Shown: positions 23,480-32,393 of the stretch, piece after piece
How positions within the stretch are numbered: the stretch's first letter is position 1
Layout: the number at the start of each line of letters is the position of its first letter
NCBI RefSeq assembly: GCF_001956985.1
Contig: NZ_CP019082.1
Location: 1,798,001 to 1,862,000, forward strand
Direction: 5' to 3'
Length of the DNA: 64,000 bases
Source: Paludisphaera borealis
Lineage (GTDB): Bacteria > Planctomycetota > Planctomycetia > Isosphaerales > Isosphaeraceae
The notes under the pieces: model-generated
What the model saw: only the letters and a program-made list of their open reading frames with translations
Databases searched by the model: none
What the model was told of the DNA's origin: nothing
Made by a program: the position numbers and the translations under genes

Positions 23480-23680
23480 GGAAGGTTCCTCCGGGGCTGA
23501 GCCAGGGTGGGGCGTTCACCGCGTGCAGTCGATGAATCGTCGCATCATCCTATGGCCTTCGACGCGCGCAAGCGAGCCCTTAGCCCGGTTGGCGGTCGAG
23601 TCGCCGGAAGCCATCAAAACAGCCTGTCGCGAGCATGCCTTTCCCCCTCTGGGGAGAAGGGAATTCCACCACATCCGCGT

Positions 23681-24100
23681 TCAAGACGGCGTCGGGGCGC
23701 GGTCGAGGTTCCGGAGCATCGATTCGACGGCGTCTACGTCGACGGGTTTGACGAAGTGGTGGTCGAAACCGGCTTCTTTGCTTTTGCGGCGGTCTTCGTC
23801 GGTCCCCCAGCCGGTGAGGGCGACGAGGACGACGTCGCGGAGGCTGGGATCGGATCGGAGTTCCCGGGCGACCTCGTAGCCGTTCTTGTCCGGCAGGCCG
23901 ATGTCGAGGAAGACAACCTCGGGGATGAAGGCGCGGGCTTCCGCGACAGCTTCGCAACCGTTGTGGGCGGTACGGGTGTCGTGACCGTCGTACTTGAGGA
24001 GCAAGGCCATCGCTTGGGCCCCGTCGACGCTGTCGTCGACGACGAGGATGCGGCGCGAGGTCACGCCCGCGGCCGGCGGAACGCTACTCATATCGTGCAT
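23681..24100 (-). CDS. Stand-alone response regulator receiver
   Basis: 139 aa, a single receiver domain with no output domain. Acidic pocket RRILVVDDS (Asp22, Asp23), phospho-acceptor FLDIGLPDKNG (Asp66), Thr in LVALTGWG and the invariant Lys in HFVKPVD. It resembles CheY-like domains found C-terminal in hybrid kinases. The ATG at 24100 was chosen; the frame is open to 24253 without domain content. It is divergent from the histidine kinase gene (24351), so it may be its phosphorylation target. Confidence 0.88.
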   Translation of the reverse strand: MHDMSSVPPAAGVTSRRILVVDDSVDGAQAMALLLKYDGHDTRTAHNGCEAVAEARAFIPEVVFLDIGLPDKNGYEVARELRSDPSLRDVVLVALTGWGTDEDRRKSKEAGFDHHFVKPVDVDAVESMLRNLDRAPTPS

Positions 24101-24350
24101 AGGTTTGCAACCTGATGAAATTCCTGATGGGATTTCGAGCGGCGGTAGGGACGGACGAAGCAGGGACCCCAGATGCCGAGGCGAGCAAGAGAACATTGAC
24201 GATACCGAACGACCCGAGTGGAGACAATCCGAACCGGCGCAGCCAGTGGACAAATCCGCGCCGACCCACGATGATTTCAGGTCGGGCGGTCTTTGCGTCA
24301 GGTCGCCGGAGCGTCCGGGACGGGGCCGAACAGCTAATGCGGAGGCGGCC

Positions 24351-26060
24351 GTGAAGGAAGAAGGGGAGCGTTGTCCGCTCGATCCGGTCGCGGCGACGGG
24401 ATCGACGGACCTGACCGATCAGCTCTGGAAGTTCCGCATCCAGTACCGTGAGGGACGCGATCCCGAGAAGATCCTCCGCGCCGCGCTGAAGCTGGGCATT
24501 GACCTGTTCGGCGGCAAGGAAGGATGCATCGCGACAATCCACCCCGGCGCCGTCGAGGCCCGTCTCATCCAGAAGACTACCGAAAGCGGCTGGTGGGACC
24601 GCGCGCTCCTCGCGGGATTCCTCCGCGGCGAGAAGGTCAATGTTCCGCATGAGATGATGCTCGCGCGGATTCGACGCCACGGCCGGATGTGGGGCGTGCT
24701 GGCGCTCCGGGCTCCCGGCGCGAGCTTTCACTGGGACGCGCGGCAAGGGTTTTCGACGATCGGCGGCCTGGCCAACGAGCTGATCGACCAGTCCGACCTC
24801 CAGCGGATTCGCGAGGTCCGCGCGCGGGTCGATCGCAAGGTCATGGAGCAAAGCCATCCCAAGCACCTCTCTTACGAGCTGCTGCATGGGATTCGGTCGC
24901 TGACCGCCTACGACCATTCGGCGGCCCTCTTGATTCACGACGCCGACCTGGGGGTGCTGGAAGTTGTCGCCGAGCAGATCGCCTGGCGCAAGGCCAAGGG
25001 GGAGAACGTCGGCCGCAAGTTCCCGCTCAAAAAGACGTTGCACGAAGTTCTCGCCCAGCCCGTCGTCCGCGGCTTCGACCGTCACGGCGACGAGTGGAAG
25101 AACTGGACCGGCGGCGACCCGACCGACCTGGCCGACCTCCTGGATTACGACCCCGCGCCCAAGGTCGGCGACCCCGCGCCCCCCGAGGGGGCGATCCTCT
25201 GCGCCTCGCTGATCACGCGATCGGGCCTGCTGGGCGTGCTCAAGGTCGCGTCGATGCATGCCGGCTCGTTCTGCCAGTACGAGGTCGACCTGATCTCCCA
25301 GTTCTTGCCTCAGGCGGCCGTCGCGCTTCAAAACGCGCGGCGGGCCGAGACGCTGGAACGGCGGATGATCGACGCCGAACGCAAGCATGCGATGGCCGAC
25401 CTGGCGCGCGGCGTCTCGCACGACGTCAATAACGCGCTCGGGGCGGTGCTCCCGCTGGTTCAGCAGCTTCTCGACGACGTCGAGCACGGCGCGTTCGATC
25501 CCGAGGAGGCCGCCGGCGACCTTCGCCAGGTCGAGCGGTCGATCCGGGTCTGCCGGCGGATTTTCGGCGGGATGCTCAATTTCGCGCGAGGCTCAGCGCG
25601 CAACCCGAGCGACGTGTCGCTCGCCCAGGCGGTCGACGCGGCGCTTCTTCTCTTCCGAGAAGGGCTCGAACGACGCGGCGTCGCACTGGTCGTGAACGTC
25701 GCGGCCGACCTCCCCTCTCTGTTCGCCGTGCAGGCGGACTTCGAGCAGCTTCTGCTCAACTTGATCAGCAACGCCCGCGACGCGACCGGCCCCGGCGATC
25801 GGCTGACAATCAAGGCCGGCGCGGAGGGCGACTGGCTCGAACTGGTGGTCGAAGACACCGGCTGTGGGATCTCGGCCGACGATCTGGCGAAGCTCCAGGA
25901 GCCGTTCTTCACGACCAAGCCAAACGGCCACGGCCTCGGCCTGGCCATCTGCCGGTCGATCACCGCGCAGCTTCGCGGCCAGTTCGACATCCGCAGCGAG
26001 CCGGGCGCCGGCACCCGCGTCCGGATGCGATTCCCCACCGACATCGGAAAGGACGGATGA
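24351..26060 (+). CDS. Cytoplasmic GAF-type sensor histidine kinase
   Basis: 569 aa with no transmembrane segment. The N-terminal 330 residues contain one or two degenerate GAF-like domains (ILRAALKLGIDLFGGKEGCI and ELLHGIRSLTAYDHSAALLI). A HisKA-like helix follows, with the H-box LARGVSHDVNNALGAVLPLV (His near residue 357). The HATPase domain has the N-box LLLNLISNARDATG, G1 LVVEDTGCGIS, F-box PFFTTK and G2 NGHGLGLAICRSI. The start is the GTG at 24351 with GGAGG 5 nt upstream; the open frame above it has no SD or domain. The stop overlaps the ATG of the next gene (ATGA), so the two are translationally coupled. Confidence 0.9.
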   Translation: MKEEGERCPLDPVAATGSTDLTDQLWKFRIQYREGRDPEKILRAALKLGIDLFGGKEGCIATIHPGAVEARLIQKTTESGWWDRALLAGFLRGEKVNVPHEMMLARIRRHGRMWGVLALRAPGASFHWDARQGFSTIGGLANELIDQSDLQRIREVRARVDRKVMEQSHPKHLSYELLHGIRSLTAYDHSAALLIHDADLGVLEVVAEQIAWRKAKGENVGRKFPLKKTLHEVLAQPVVRGFDRHGDEWKNWTGGDPTDLADLLDYDPAPKVGDPAPPEGAILCASLITRSGLLGVLKVASMHAGSFCQYEVDLISQFLPQAAVALQNARRAETLERRMIDAERKHAMADLARGVSHDVNNALGAVLPLVQQLLDDVEHGAFDPEEAAGDLRQVERSIRVCRRIFGGMLNFARGSARNPSDVSLAQAVDAALLLFREGLERRGVALVVNVAADLPSLFAVQADFEQLLLNLISNARDATGPGDRLTIKAGAEGDWLELVVEDTGCGISADDLAKLQEPFFTTKPNGHGLGLAICRSITAQLRGQFDIRSEPGAGTRVRMRFPTDIGKDG

Positions 26061-27193
26061 TGACCGACCCGCGAGACGCTTCGATCCTGGTGGTGGACGA
26101 CGATCCCGGCATGCTCCGGGCGGTCTCGCGCATTCTCGCCCGACGGCAGCATCGCGTCGTCTGCGTGGACTCGGGCGCCGGGGCTCTCGCACAGGCGAAA
26201 ACCTCCCGTTTCGACCTGGCGATCGTCGACGTCCGTTTGCCCGAGATGAACGGCTTCGACGTCACCCGGGCGCTCAAGAAAGACGCGCCGGACATCGACG
26301 TGATCATCATGACCGGCAACGCCGAGGAGCCCGACGAGAACCTCCTCCGCGCGATCGACGAGGGCGCCTTCTACTTCATCCAGAAGCCGTTCGACCGCCG
26401 CGTGCTGCTGGCGCTGGTCAACCGGTGCCTCGAACTCCGTCGGCTCCGCGAGGAGCGCGAGCGGTTTCTGGACCGCGTCGAGCGCGAGCTGGAGGAAGCG
26501 CGGCAGTTCCAGGTCAGCCTGCTGCCGCCGGCCAAGCTCGAAGTTCGCGGACTGTCGATCGCCGCGCGCTACCAGGCTTGCAGCGAGCTGGCCGGCGACA
26601 TCTACGATTACGTCGAGACCCGCGACGGCGGCGTTGCGCTCCTGATCGCCGACGTCGTCGGCCACGGCGTCTCGGCGGCGATGATGACCGGGCTCGTCAC
26701 GGCGGGTTTTCGCGCCTCACACGTCGACGACTTCGAGCCGATGGCGGTCGTCGACCGGATTCGCGAAGGACTCCGCGACTTCGATCCGGGCCGATTCGTG
26801 ACGCTCTGCTGCGCGCGGCTCAATCCCGGCCGGGACGCATTGGAGTACGTCAACGCGGGCCACCCCGAGCCGATCATCCGCCGCGCCGACAAGACCTCCC
26901 TCATCCTCGACTCGACCGGGCCGATCCTGTCGTCGGCCCTGTTCGAGATCCCTTGCGAGCGAGAGTCGATCTCGTTCGGCGCCGGCGACTCGCTGTTGCT
27001 GTACACCGACGGCGTCACCGAGGCCCGGGGACCGCGCGGGATGTTCGGTCGCGACCAGCTCGTCGGGTGTTTTCAGGGCTCGAACGCGCGGGCGGGCGAC
27101 TTCCTCGACGAACTGCTCGACGCGGTGAACACGTACAATGGCTCGAAGGGTCACCAGGACGACGTCACCTTGCTCTCGCTCGACCGGGAATGA
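26057..27193 (+). CDS. Response regulator with PP2C/SpoIIE-type phosphatase output
   Basis: 378 aa. The receiver domain (about 8-125) has Asp14-Asp16, phospho-acceptor Asp58 (LAIVDVRLPEMNG), IIMTGNAEE and the Lys of FIQKPFDRR. A coiled-coil linker rich in Glu/Arg follows (LRRLREERERFLDRVEREL), then an RsbU/SpoIIE-type PP2C domain with CSELAGDIYDYVE, LLIADVVGHGVSAAMMTGL, YVNAGHPEPIIRR and LLLYTDGVTEARGP, which supply the metal-binding Asp residues. It would dephosphorylate an anti-sigma-factor antagonist in a partner-switching pathway; no such antagonist or anti-sigma gene is in the window. It is coupled by ATGA overlap to the kinase. Confidence 0.93.
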   Translation: MMTDPRDASILVVDDDPGMLRAVSRILARRQHRVVCVDSGAGALAQAKTSRFDLAIVDVRLPEMNGFDVTRALKKDAPDIDVIIMTGNAEEPDENLLRAIDEGAFYFIQKPFDRRVLLALVNRCLELRRLREERERFLDRVERELEEARQFQVSLLPPAKLEVRGLSIAARYQACSELAGDIYDYVETRDGGVALLIADVVGHGVSAAMMTGLVTAGFRASHVDDFEPMAVVDRIREGLRDFDPGRFVTLCCARLNPGRDALEYVNAGHPEPIIRRADKTSLILDSTGPILSSALFEIPCERESISFGAGDSLLLYTDGVTEARGPRGMFGRDQLVGCFQGSNARAGDFLDELLDAVNTYNGSKGHQDDVTLLSLDRE

Positions 27194-27319
27194 GTGGGAG
27201 GGGGGAGTCGGCGCCGGCCGCCGGGAATTGACCTCGATCCATTTCGAGGGTCTCTGATAGACTCCAAAGCGCAGCCGTTTCCGCCGCTTTCAGGGTTCAA
27301 GACGAAGCCGAGGCGAAGG

Positions 27320-28189
27320 ATGCCGACCATCGAGGACCGCGTGGACGACGTCACGGTGAGCGTGTCGGGAAAGCGGAGGCTCAAGGCCCGATGGTGGCGA
27401 CGGCCCCAGCCGCGCGGCGTCTTGGTCGTCGCCCACGGATTCGGCGAGCATGGCGGCGCGTACGCGTATGCGGCCGAAGCGCTCGGACTCGCGCTTGAAA
27501 TCGACGTGGTCGCGCACGACTTCCTCGGCCACGGCCGGAGTCCCGGTCGGCGTGGGGTGGTCCGCCGCTACGAGGACCTCGTCGACGATCTTCAGGCGGT
27601 CGTCTCCTGGGCCCGCCGACGGTTTATCGGCTTGCCGATTTACTTGCTCGGCCATTCGAACGGCGGTCAGGTCGTGCTCCGCTACGCGATCGAGCATGGC
27701 GACGCGGTCGCGGGCGTGATCGTCTCGAATCCGTTCCTGCGGATCGCGATGCCGATCCCCCGCGCCAAGCTCTGGCTGGGACGCATGCTGATGCGGTTCG
27801 CCCCCTGGATCACGCTCAAGGCCCACACGCCTTCCGGCGGGATGACCAGCGACCCCGGCATCCAGGCGAGCTTTCAGAGTGACGCGCTGCGGCACCACCG
27901 GATCAGCCCCCCGCTGTTTTTCGGCATGGTCCTGGGGGGCGAGATGCTTATCTCGCGGGCGGCCGAGTTTCGGCCGCCGCTGCTCATGCTGATCGGCGGA
28001 CAGGACCCCCTGGTCGATCCCCAGTCCGGACGGGAGTTCTTCGACCGGGTCGAAGCGGAGGACAAGACCCTGATCCTCTACCCCAAGATGCTCCATGAAC
28101 CGCTCAACGAGATCGGCCGCGAGAAGGTCGTCGCCGACATCGTCCGCTGGCTCGCGGTTCACCTCGATCGGCCGGCGGCCGGCGGCTGA
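27320..28189 (+). CDS. Alpha/beta hydrolase (monoacylglycerol lipase-like)
   Basis: 289 aa. The alpha/beta hydrolase fold with the oxyanion-hole HGFGEHGG, the nucleophile elbow YLLGHSNGGQV (Ser), the Asp region LLMLIGGQDPLVDP, and the catalytic His in MLHEPLNE is characteristic of the monoacylglycerol lipase/serine aminopeptidase S33 group. It probably cleaves a lysophospholipid or monoglyceride ester. The frame is open from 27194, but the ATG at 27320 marks the start of conserved sequence. It follows the PP2C gene by 126 bp. Confidence 0.86.
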   Translation: MPTIEDRVDDVTVSVSGKRRLKARWWRRPQPRGVLVVAHGFGEHGGAYAYAAEALGLALEIDVVAHDFLGHGRSPGRRGVVRRYEDLVDDLQAVVSWARRRFIGLPIYLLGHSNGGQVVLRYAIEHGDAVAGVIVSNPFLRIAMPIPRAKLWLGRMLMRFAPWITLKAHTPSGGMTSDPGIQASFQSDALRHHRISPPLFFGMVLGGEMLISRAAEFRPPLLMLIGGQDPLVDPQSGREFFDRVEAEDKTLILYPKMLHEPLNEIGREKVVADIVRWLAVHLDRPAAGG

Positions 28190-28195
28190 GGCGGA

Positions 28196-29317
28196 TCAGG
28201 CCCGCACGAACTGGTGGCCGGGGAGTCGTTTGACCATCCGCTTCAGCTCCAGCACGCTGAGCGTCGCCATGACCTGCGAGGCGGTCAACCCGGTGCGGCC
28301 GATCAGCGCGTCGACGCCGCTCGGGCTGTCGTCGAGGTGTCCCAGCAGCGACCGTTCTTGATCGGTGAGGGCGAGTTCGGCGGGATGGCGGACGGCCGGC
28401 TCGTCGGGCGCGGGGCGAATCTCGCGGACCAGCGGGCCGAGTTCTTCGAGGACGTCGTCGATCGTCTCGACGAGCCGGGCGCCGTCGCGGATCAACCGAT
28501 GGCAGCCGCGACTGGCCAGGCTGTCGACCGGGCCGGGAACGGCGAAGACCTCGCGGTTCTGCTCCATCGCGTGGTGCGCCGTCGAGAGCGACCCGCTCCG
28601 CGGCGCGGCTTCGACCACGATGACGCCGAGACAGAGGCCCGAGATGATCCGGTTGCGCTGGGGAAAGAGCCCGGCGAGCGGACCTTGCGTCATCGGAAGC
28701 TCGGTCACGACCGCCCCGTGGGCGGCGACTTCCGCGGCCATCTCTTCATGCTCGGACGGATAAATGCCGGCCAGGCCGTTGCCAAGCACGGCGATTGTTC
28801 GGCCTCCCCCTTTGAGCGCTCCACGATGGGCGGCGGCGTCGATCCCGCGCGCCAGGCCCGAGACGATCGTGAAGCCGGTGCGGGCCAGGCTCGTCGCCAG
28901 CCGCTCGGCGATCCGGATTCCGTACGGCGTGCACCGTCGCGAACCGACCAGCGCGATCGCGAGCTGGTCGCGCGGTTCGAACGAGCCCTTGACGTAGAGC
29001 AGCGAAGGCGGGTCGGGGATGTTCTGGAGCGAGTCCGGGTAGCGGGCGTCGCCGCGCGCGATCAGGTCGACACCGTCCCGGGCGCAGAGGGCGAGTTCCT
29101 CGTCGGCGTCGTTCTCGGTGCGGGCGTTGCAAATCCGGTCGGCCACCTTGGGGCCGACGCCCGGCACTTCCTTGAGCCGCGAGAGCGGCGCGTCGAGCAC
29201 GCGCCGGGCCGTCCCGAAGTGTTCCAGCAGCGCTCGGCTCGTGAGCGGCCCCACACCGGACACCATCATGAGCGCGACCAGATCACGGATTTCCGATTGG
29301 GCCGGGCTGGCGTCCAA
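28196..29317 (-). CDS. dprA: DNA-processing protein DprA/Smf
   Basis: 373 aa. DprA loads RecA on incoming single-stranded DNA in natural transformation. The N-terminal helix-hairpin-helix region (VSGVGPLTSRALLEHFG, KEVPGVGPKVADRI) precedes the Rossmann-like DprA core with AIALVGSRRCTPYGIRIAE, SGLARGIDAAAHRGAL, GGGRTIAVLGNGL, FPQRNRIISGL and EQNREVFAVPGP. A C-terminal winged-helix-like segment ends the protein. The TTG at 29317 was chosen because GAGGA stands 8 nt upstream; an in-frame GTG at 29353 would overlap aroB by 19 bp. Downstream of aroB, apparently in the same transcript. Confidence 0.9.
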   Translation of the reverse strand: MDASPAQSEIRDLVALMMVSGVGPLTSRALLEHFGTARRVLDAPLSRLKEVPGVGPKVADRICNARTENDADEELALCARDGVDLIARGDARYPDSLQNIPDPPSLLYVKGSFEPRDQLAIALVGSRRCTPYGIRIAERLATSLARTGFTIVSGLARGIDAAAHRGALKGGGRTIAVLGNGLAGIYPSEHEEMAAEVAAHGAVVTELPMTQGPLAGLFPQRNRIISGLCLGVIVVEAAPRSGSLSTAHHAMEQNREVFAVPGPVDSLASRGCHRLIRDGARLVETIDDVLEELGPLVREIRPAPDEPAVRHPAELALTDQERSLLGHLDDSPSGVDALIGRTGLTASQVMATLSVLELKRMVKRLPGHQFVRA

Positions 29318-29334
29318 GTAGCGAGTCCTCGTGG

Positions 29335-30486
29335 TCAGGAAGCGGTTCGACACAGGTCTCGCAAAACGTCGAGAAGGTCGTCGATCGTCGCGGCGTCGGT
29401 CAACTCGACCGCGCCGAGGCGCCGGGGCAGAACCAGCCGGATGCGGCCGTCGCGGTTCTTCTTGTCGCGGCCCATGGCGTCGAGCAAGGCTTCGGGATCA
29501 AGGCCGGCCAGCGACGTCGGCAGGCCGAACCGTTCGAGGAGCGTCGTCAGGCGGGCGGTCAGATCAGGGCCGATCCAGCCCAGGCGTTCGGCCAGCCGGC
29601 ACTCGGCGACCATGCCGACGGCCACCGCCTCGCCGTGCTGGAAGCCGCCGCCGTAGCCCGCGACCGCCTCGACCGCGTGGCCGATCGTGTGACCGAAATT
29701 CAAGACGGCGCGGAGGCCGGTCTCCTCGCGCTCGTCCTGGGTCACGACCATCGCCTTCAACTCGCAGCTTCGCGCGATGATCCGTCGCAATGCTTCAGGG
29801 CGACGGTCGAGAACTTCCCCGGCCCGGCCTTCCAGTTCCTCGAAGAACGGAGCGTCGAGGATCACGCCGTATTTCACGACCTCCGCCAGCCCGCATCGAA
29901 GCTCACGGACGGGCAGCGTGTCGAGCGTCGCGGTGTCGATCCAGACGCCGATCGGCTGGTGGAAGGCGCCGATGATGTTCTTGGCCTGAGGGTGGTTGAC
30001 GCCGACCTTGCCGCCGACCGAGCTGTCGACCTGCGAGAGCAGGGTCGTCGGGACCATCACCAGGGGCAGCCCCCGGGCGTAAGTCGCGGCGACGAAGCCC
30101 GCAAGATCGCCGATCACCCCGCCCCCGACCGCCACGATCAGCGTGTGGCGATCGGCCTTCATCGCGATCAGTCGATCGTAGAGTTCGGAAGCCGTCGCCA
30201 GCCCCTTGCTCGCCTCGCCGGGGGGGACGGCGACCGTCTCGACCTCGATCTTCAGCGCCCCGAGCGCGTCCCGGACGTTCGCGACCGGGGGAAGGGTCGC
30301 GACGTGTTCGTCGGTCATGATCAGCGCCCGCCGGCAGCTTCGGCCGGCCCACGATCGTTCGAGCCAGGCCGAGGCCGTCGCCGACAGCTCGGCCGGCCGG
30401 TCGTGAGTGACGACGACGTCGTACGAGCGAGGCCCGAGCGCCACGTTCACGGTCAATCGTCGGCTGTCGTCGTCAGAATGGTTCAT
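29335..30486 (-). CDS. aroB: 3-dehydroquinate synthase
   Basis: 383 aa. Second step of the shikimate pathway: converts DAHP to 3-dehydroquinate with NAD and a divalent metal. Recognised by VPPGEASKGLATASELYDRL, the NAD-binding LIVAVGGGVIGDLAGFVAAT, MVPTTLLSQVDSSVGGKVGV (Lys/Asn active-site segment), IIGAFHQPIGVWID, and the metal-binding Glu and His residues in LAEVVKYGVI, LNFGHTIGHAVEAV and HGEAVAVGM. Length and motif order are normal. Confidence 0.97.
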   Translation of the reverse strand: MNHSDDDSRRLTVNVALGPRSYDVVVTHDRPAELSATASAWLERSWAGRSCRRALIMTDEHVATLPPVANVRDALGALKIEVETVAVPPGEASKGLATASELYDRLIAMKADRHTLIVAVGGGVIGDLAGFVAATYARGLPLVMVPTTLLSQVDSSVGGKVGVNHPQAKNIIGAFHQPIGVWIDTATLDTLPVRELRCGLAEVVKYGVILDAPFFEELEGRAGEVLDRRPEALRRIIARSCELKAMVVTQDEREETGLRAVLNFGHTIGHAVEAVAGYGGGFQHGEAVAVGMVAECRLAERLGWIGPDLTARLTTLLERFGLPTSLAGLDPEALLDAMGRDKKNRDGRIRLVLPRRLGAVELTDAATIDDLLDVLRDLCRTAS

Positions 30487-30726
30487 GGTAGCTGGGGCGT
30501 TCGGGGGACGTCGTCGACCGGGGTTTCCAATCAGGTAGAGTCAGTCTAGCACACCTCGGCCGGAAGGCCGAGACGCGATCGCCGAACCGCCTGTTCGTTC
30601 GTCAAGTTCGGTGCGGTCGCGGCGAGAGGCGCACGATGCATTGCCCGAACGGGTTCAGACTGATAAAGTCAAAGTGGATTCGCCCTCTGAAACAAGACGA
30701 TCGCAACTCACTCGAGCGGCCGATAA

Positions 30727-31809
30727 ATGAGCGATCTGTTGACCTGGTCGCCGATCCCTCTGGGCCGGTGGTTTGGAACGACGGTCAAGGTCCATGTCTG
30801 CTTGATCTTGTACGTGGCGTTCCGGCTGCTGCTCGCGCCGTTCGCGGTCGCGGCGGATTCGGGAATGAAGAATCTCGAACAGACGGCGGCGTGGCTCGCG
30901 CTGCTGCTCCTGGCCCTCGCCATCCATGAAGCGGCCCACGCGGCGACCGCCTTCCTGCTCGATTGCGACCAGGAGGACGTGCATCTCTGGCCGCTCGGGA
31001 ATCTGACGGGTCCTTCGTACACGGCCCGCGGCGTCGACTCGATGCTCGTGGCGATCGCCGGGCCGCTGATCAGCGGAGCCCTCGCCCTGGGGATCGCCGC
31101 CGGCCTGGGACTGATCGCCGACGCCCAGTTCGTCTGGAACCCGTTCAGCAACAAGGCTGACGTCGGCGCTCCCTGGATTGATGCCACGACCCAGGCGGCG
31201 CCGTTGTCGATGGTCTGGTGGATCGGCTGGTTCGGTTTTCTCAATTACATTCTGTTCCTCGTCAACCTGCTCCCCGCCCTGCCGTTCGACGGCGGCCGGC
31301 TGTTCCGCGGCTTTCTGGCCAATACGTCGATCGTCGCGTCCAAGGACGGCATGATCGCCCCCTGGACGGCGCGCGCCACGGCGGCGATCCTCTTCCTGGT
31401 CGGGGTGGTGCGGCTGTTTGCCGGCGACCTAGGGGACGGGGCGACGCTGATCGGCGTGGCTGTGCTGATCGAGCTGTTCGTGCGGTCGGAGTCGCGGATG
31501 CTCGAGGACGGCGGGTTCTTCGACGACGGCGTCTTCGGCTACGACTTCTCCGAGGGGTATACTAGCCTGGAGGGGAGCGCGGCGGTGGTTCGCCCCCACC
31601 GCGAGAGCGCCCTCGAACGATGGCGGCGGCGGCGGTCGGACGTGCGCCGGCGACGTCGGATGATGACCGAGGCCGCCGAGGAGCGTCGGATGGATGAGAT
31701 CCTCGACAAGCTCTACCGCCAGGGCCGGTCCGCCCTCACCGACGAGGAACAGCGTTTTCTGATCCGCGTCAGCGCCCGATACCGCAATCGTCCGAAGACC
31801 CAGGAATGA
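30727..31809 (+). CDS. Site-2 protease family (M50) membrane metalloprotease
   Basis: 360 aa. The first zinc motif is HEAAH (residues 67-71, in LALAIHEAAHAATAFLLDCD), and the second is the LLPALPFDGGRLFRGF segment with the zinc-binding Asp. About four to six transmembrane segments surround them. A soluble C-terminus of about 100 residues is Arg-rich, with RRRRSDVRRRRRMM. Site-2 proteases cut membrane-embedded anti-sigma factors or signal remnants. Its substrate is not encoded nearby. The stop overlaps the ATG of the next gene (ATGA), so translation is probably coupled. Confidence 0.9.
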   Translation: MSDLLTWSPIPLGRWFGTTVKVHVCLILYVAFRLLLAPFAVAADSGMKNLEQTAAWLALLLLALAIHEAAHAATAFLLDCDQEDVHLWPLGNLTGPSYTARGVDSMLVAIAGPLISGALALGIAAGLGLIADAQFVWNPFSNKADVGAPWIDATTQAAPLSMVWWIGWFGFLNYILFLVNLLPALPFDGGRLFRGFLANTSIVASKDGMIAPWTARATAAILFLVGVVRLFAGDLGDGATLIGVAVLIELFVRSESRMLEDGGFFDDGVFGYDFSEGYTSLEGSAAVVRPHRESALERWRRRRSDVRRRRRMMTEAAEERRMDEILDKLYRQGRSALTDEEQRFLIRVSARYRNRPKTQE

Positions 31810-32300
31810 ACGTGTTGGAAATTCTCAACAACAAGCCCGCCCCGAAGTCGAAGGTGCGCAAGCCGAAACGCGACGAGTTGAAGCCGGGCGAATGCCTGTG
31901 CGATTTTTGCACCGGCAAGTGCTGCCACTATTTTTCGCTGCCGATCGACGCCCCCCAGAGCTGGGACGACTACGACTCGATCCGCTGGTACCTGGCCCAC
32001 GGGCAGACCATCGTCTACGTCCACGAGGAGCAGTGGTATCTGCTGGTGATGACCAAATGCCAGTACCTGCTCGCCGACAACCGGTGCGGGATCTATCTGA
32101 ACCGCCCCAAGATCTGCCGGGAGTACAAGACCGACGATTGCGAGTACGACGGCGGCTGGGCGTTCGAGAAGGTCTTCGAGACCCCCGAGCAAATCTGGGA
32201 GTACGCCGAGGCGATGCTCCCGGCCCGCCGCCGGCCCGGCCGCGCGGGTGGTCCGGTCTTGCCGATCGTGACCCTCGGAACGTCCGCCCCGATCGTATAA
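31806..32300 (+). CDS. YkgJ-family cysteine-cluster protein
   Basis: 164 aa. The Cys-rich motif ECLCDFCTGKCCHYF, then KCQYLLADNRCGIYLNRPKI, then the later CREYKTDDCEYD place it in the YkgJ/CxxCxxCC family, which probably binds zinc or an iron-sulfur cluster. Biochemical role is not established. It starts inside the stop codon of the site-2 protease gene, which makes a functional link with that protease plausible but unproven. Confidence 0.85.
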   Translation: MNVLEILNNKPAPKSKVRKPKRDELKPGECLCDFCTGKCCHYFSLPIDAPQSWDDYDSIRWYLAHGQTIVYVHEEQWYLLVMTKCQYLLADNRCGIYLNRPKICREYKTDDCEYDGGWAFEKVFETPEQIWEYAEAMLPARRRPGRAGGPVLPIVTLGTSAPIV

Positions 32301-32393
32301 GATGAAGACGTTCGCGGACGTGTGCGAGGAAGCCGACTTCGGTGGTGCCTTGACCTACAGGGAAACCGGCGCCGGCCAGACCAAGGCGAAGCC

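Noticed and set aside
23638-23665. Possible hairpin downstream of the lone response regulator
   Set aside because: Only about 4-5 consecutive base pairs, no T-run; not convincing as a terminator.
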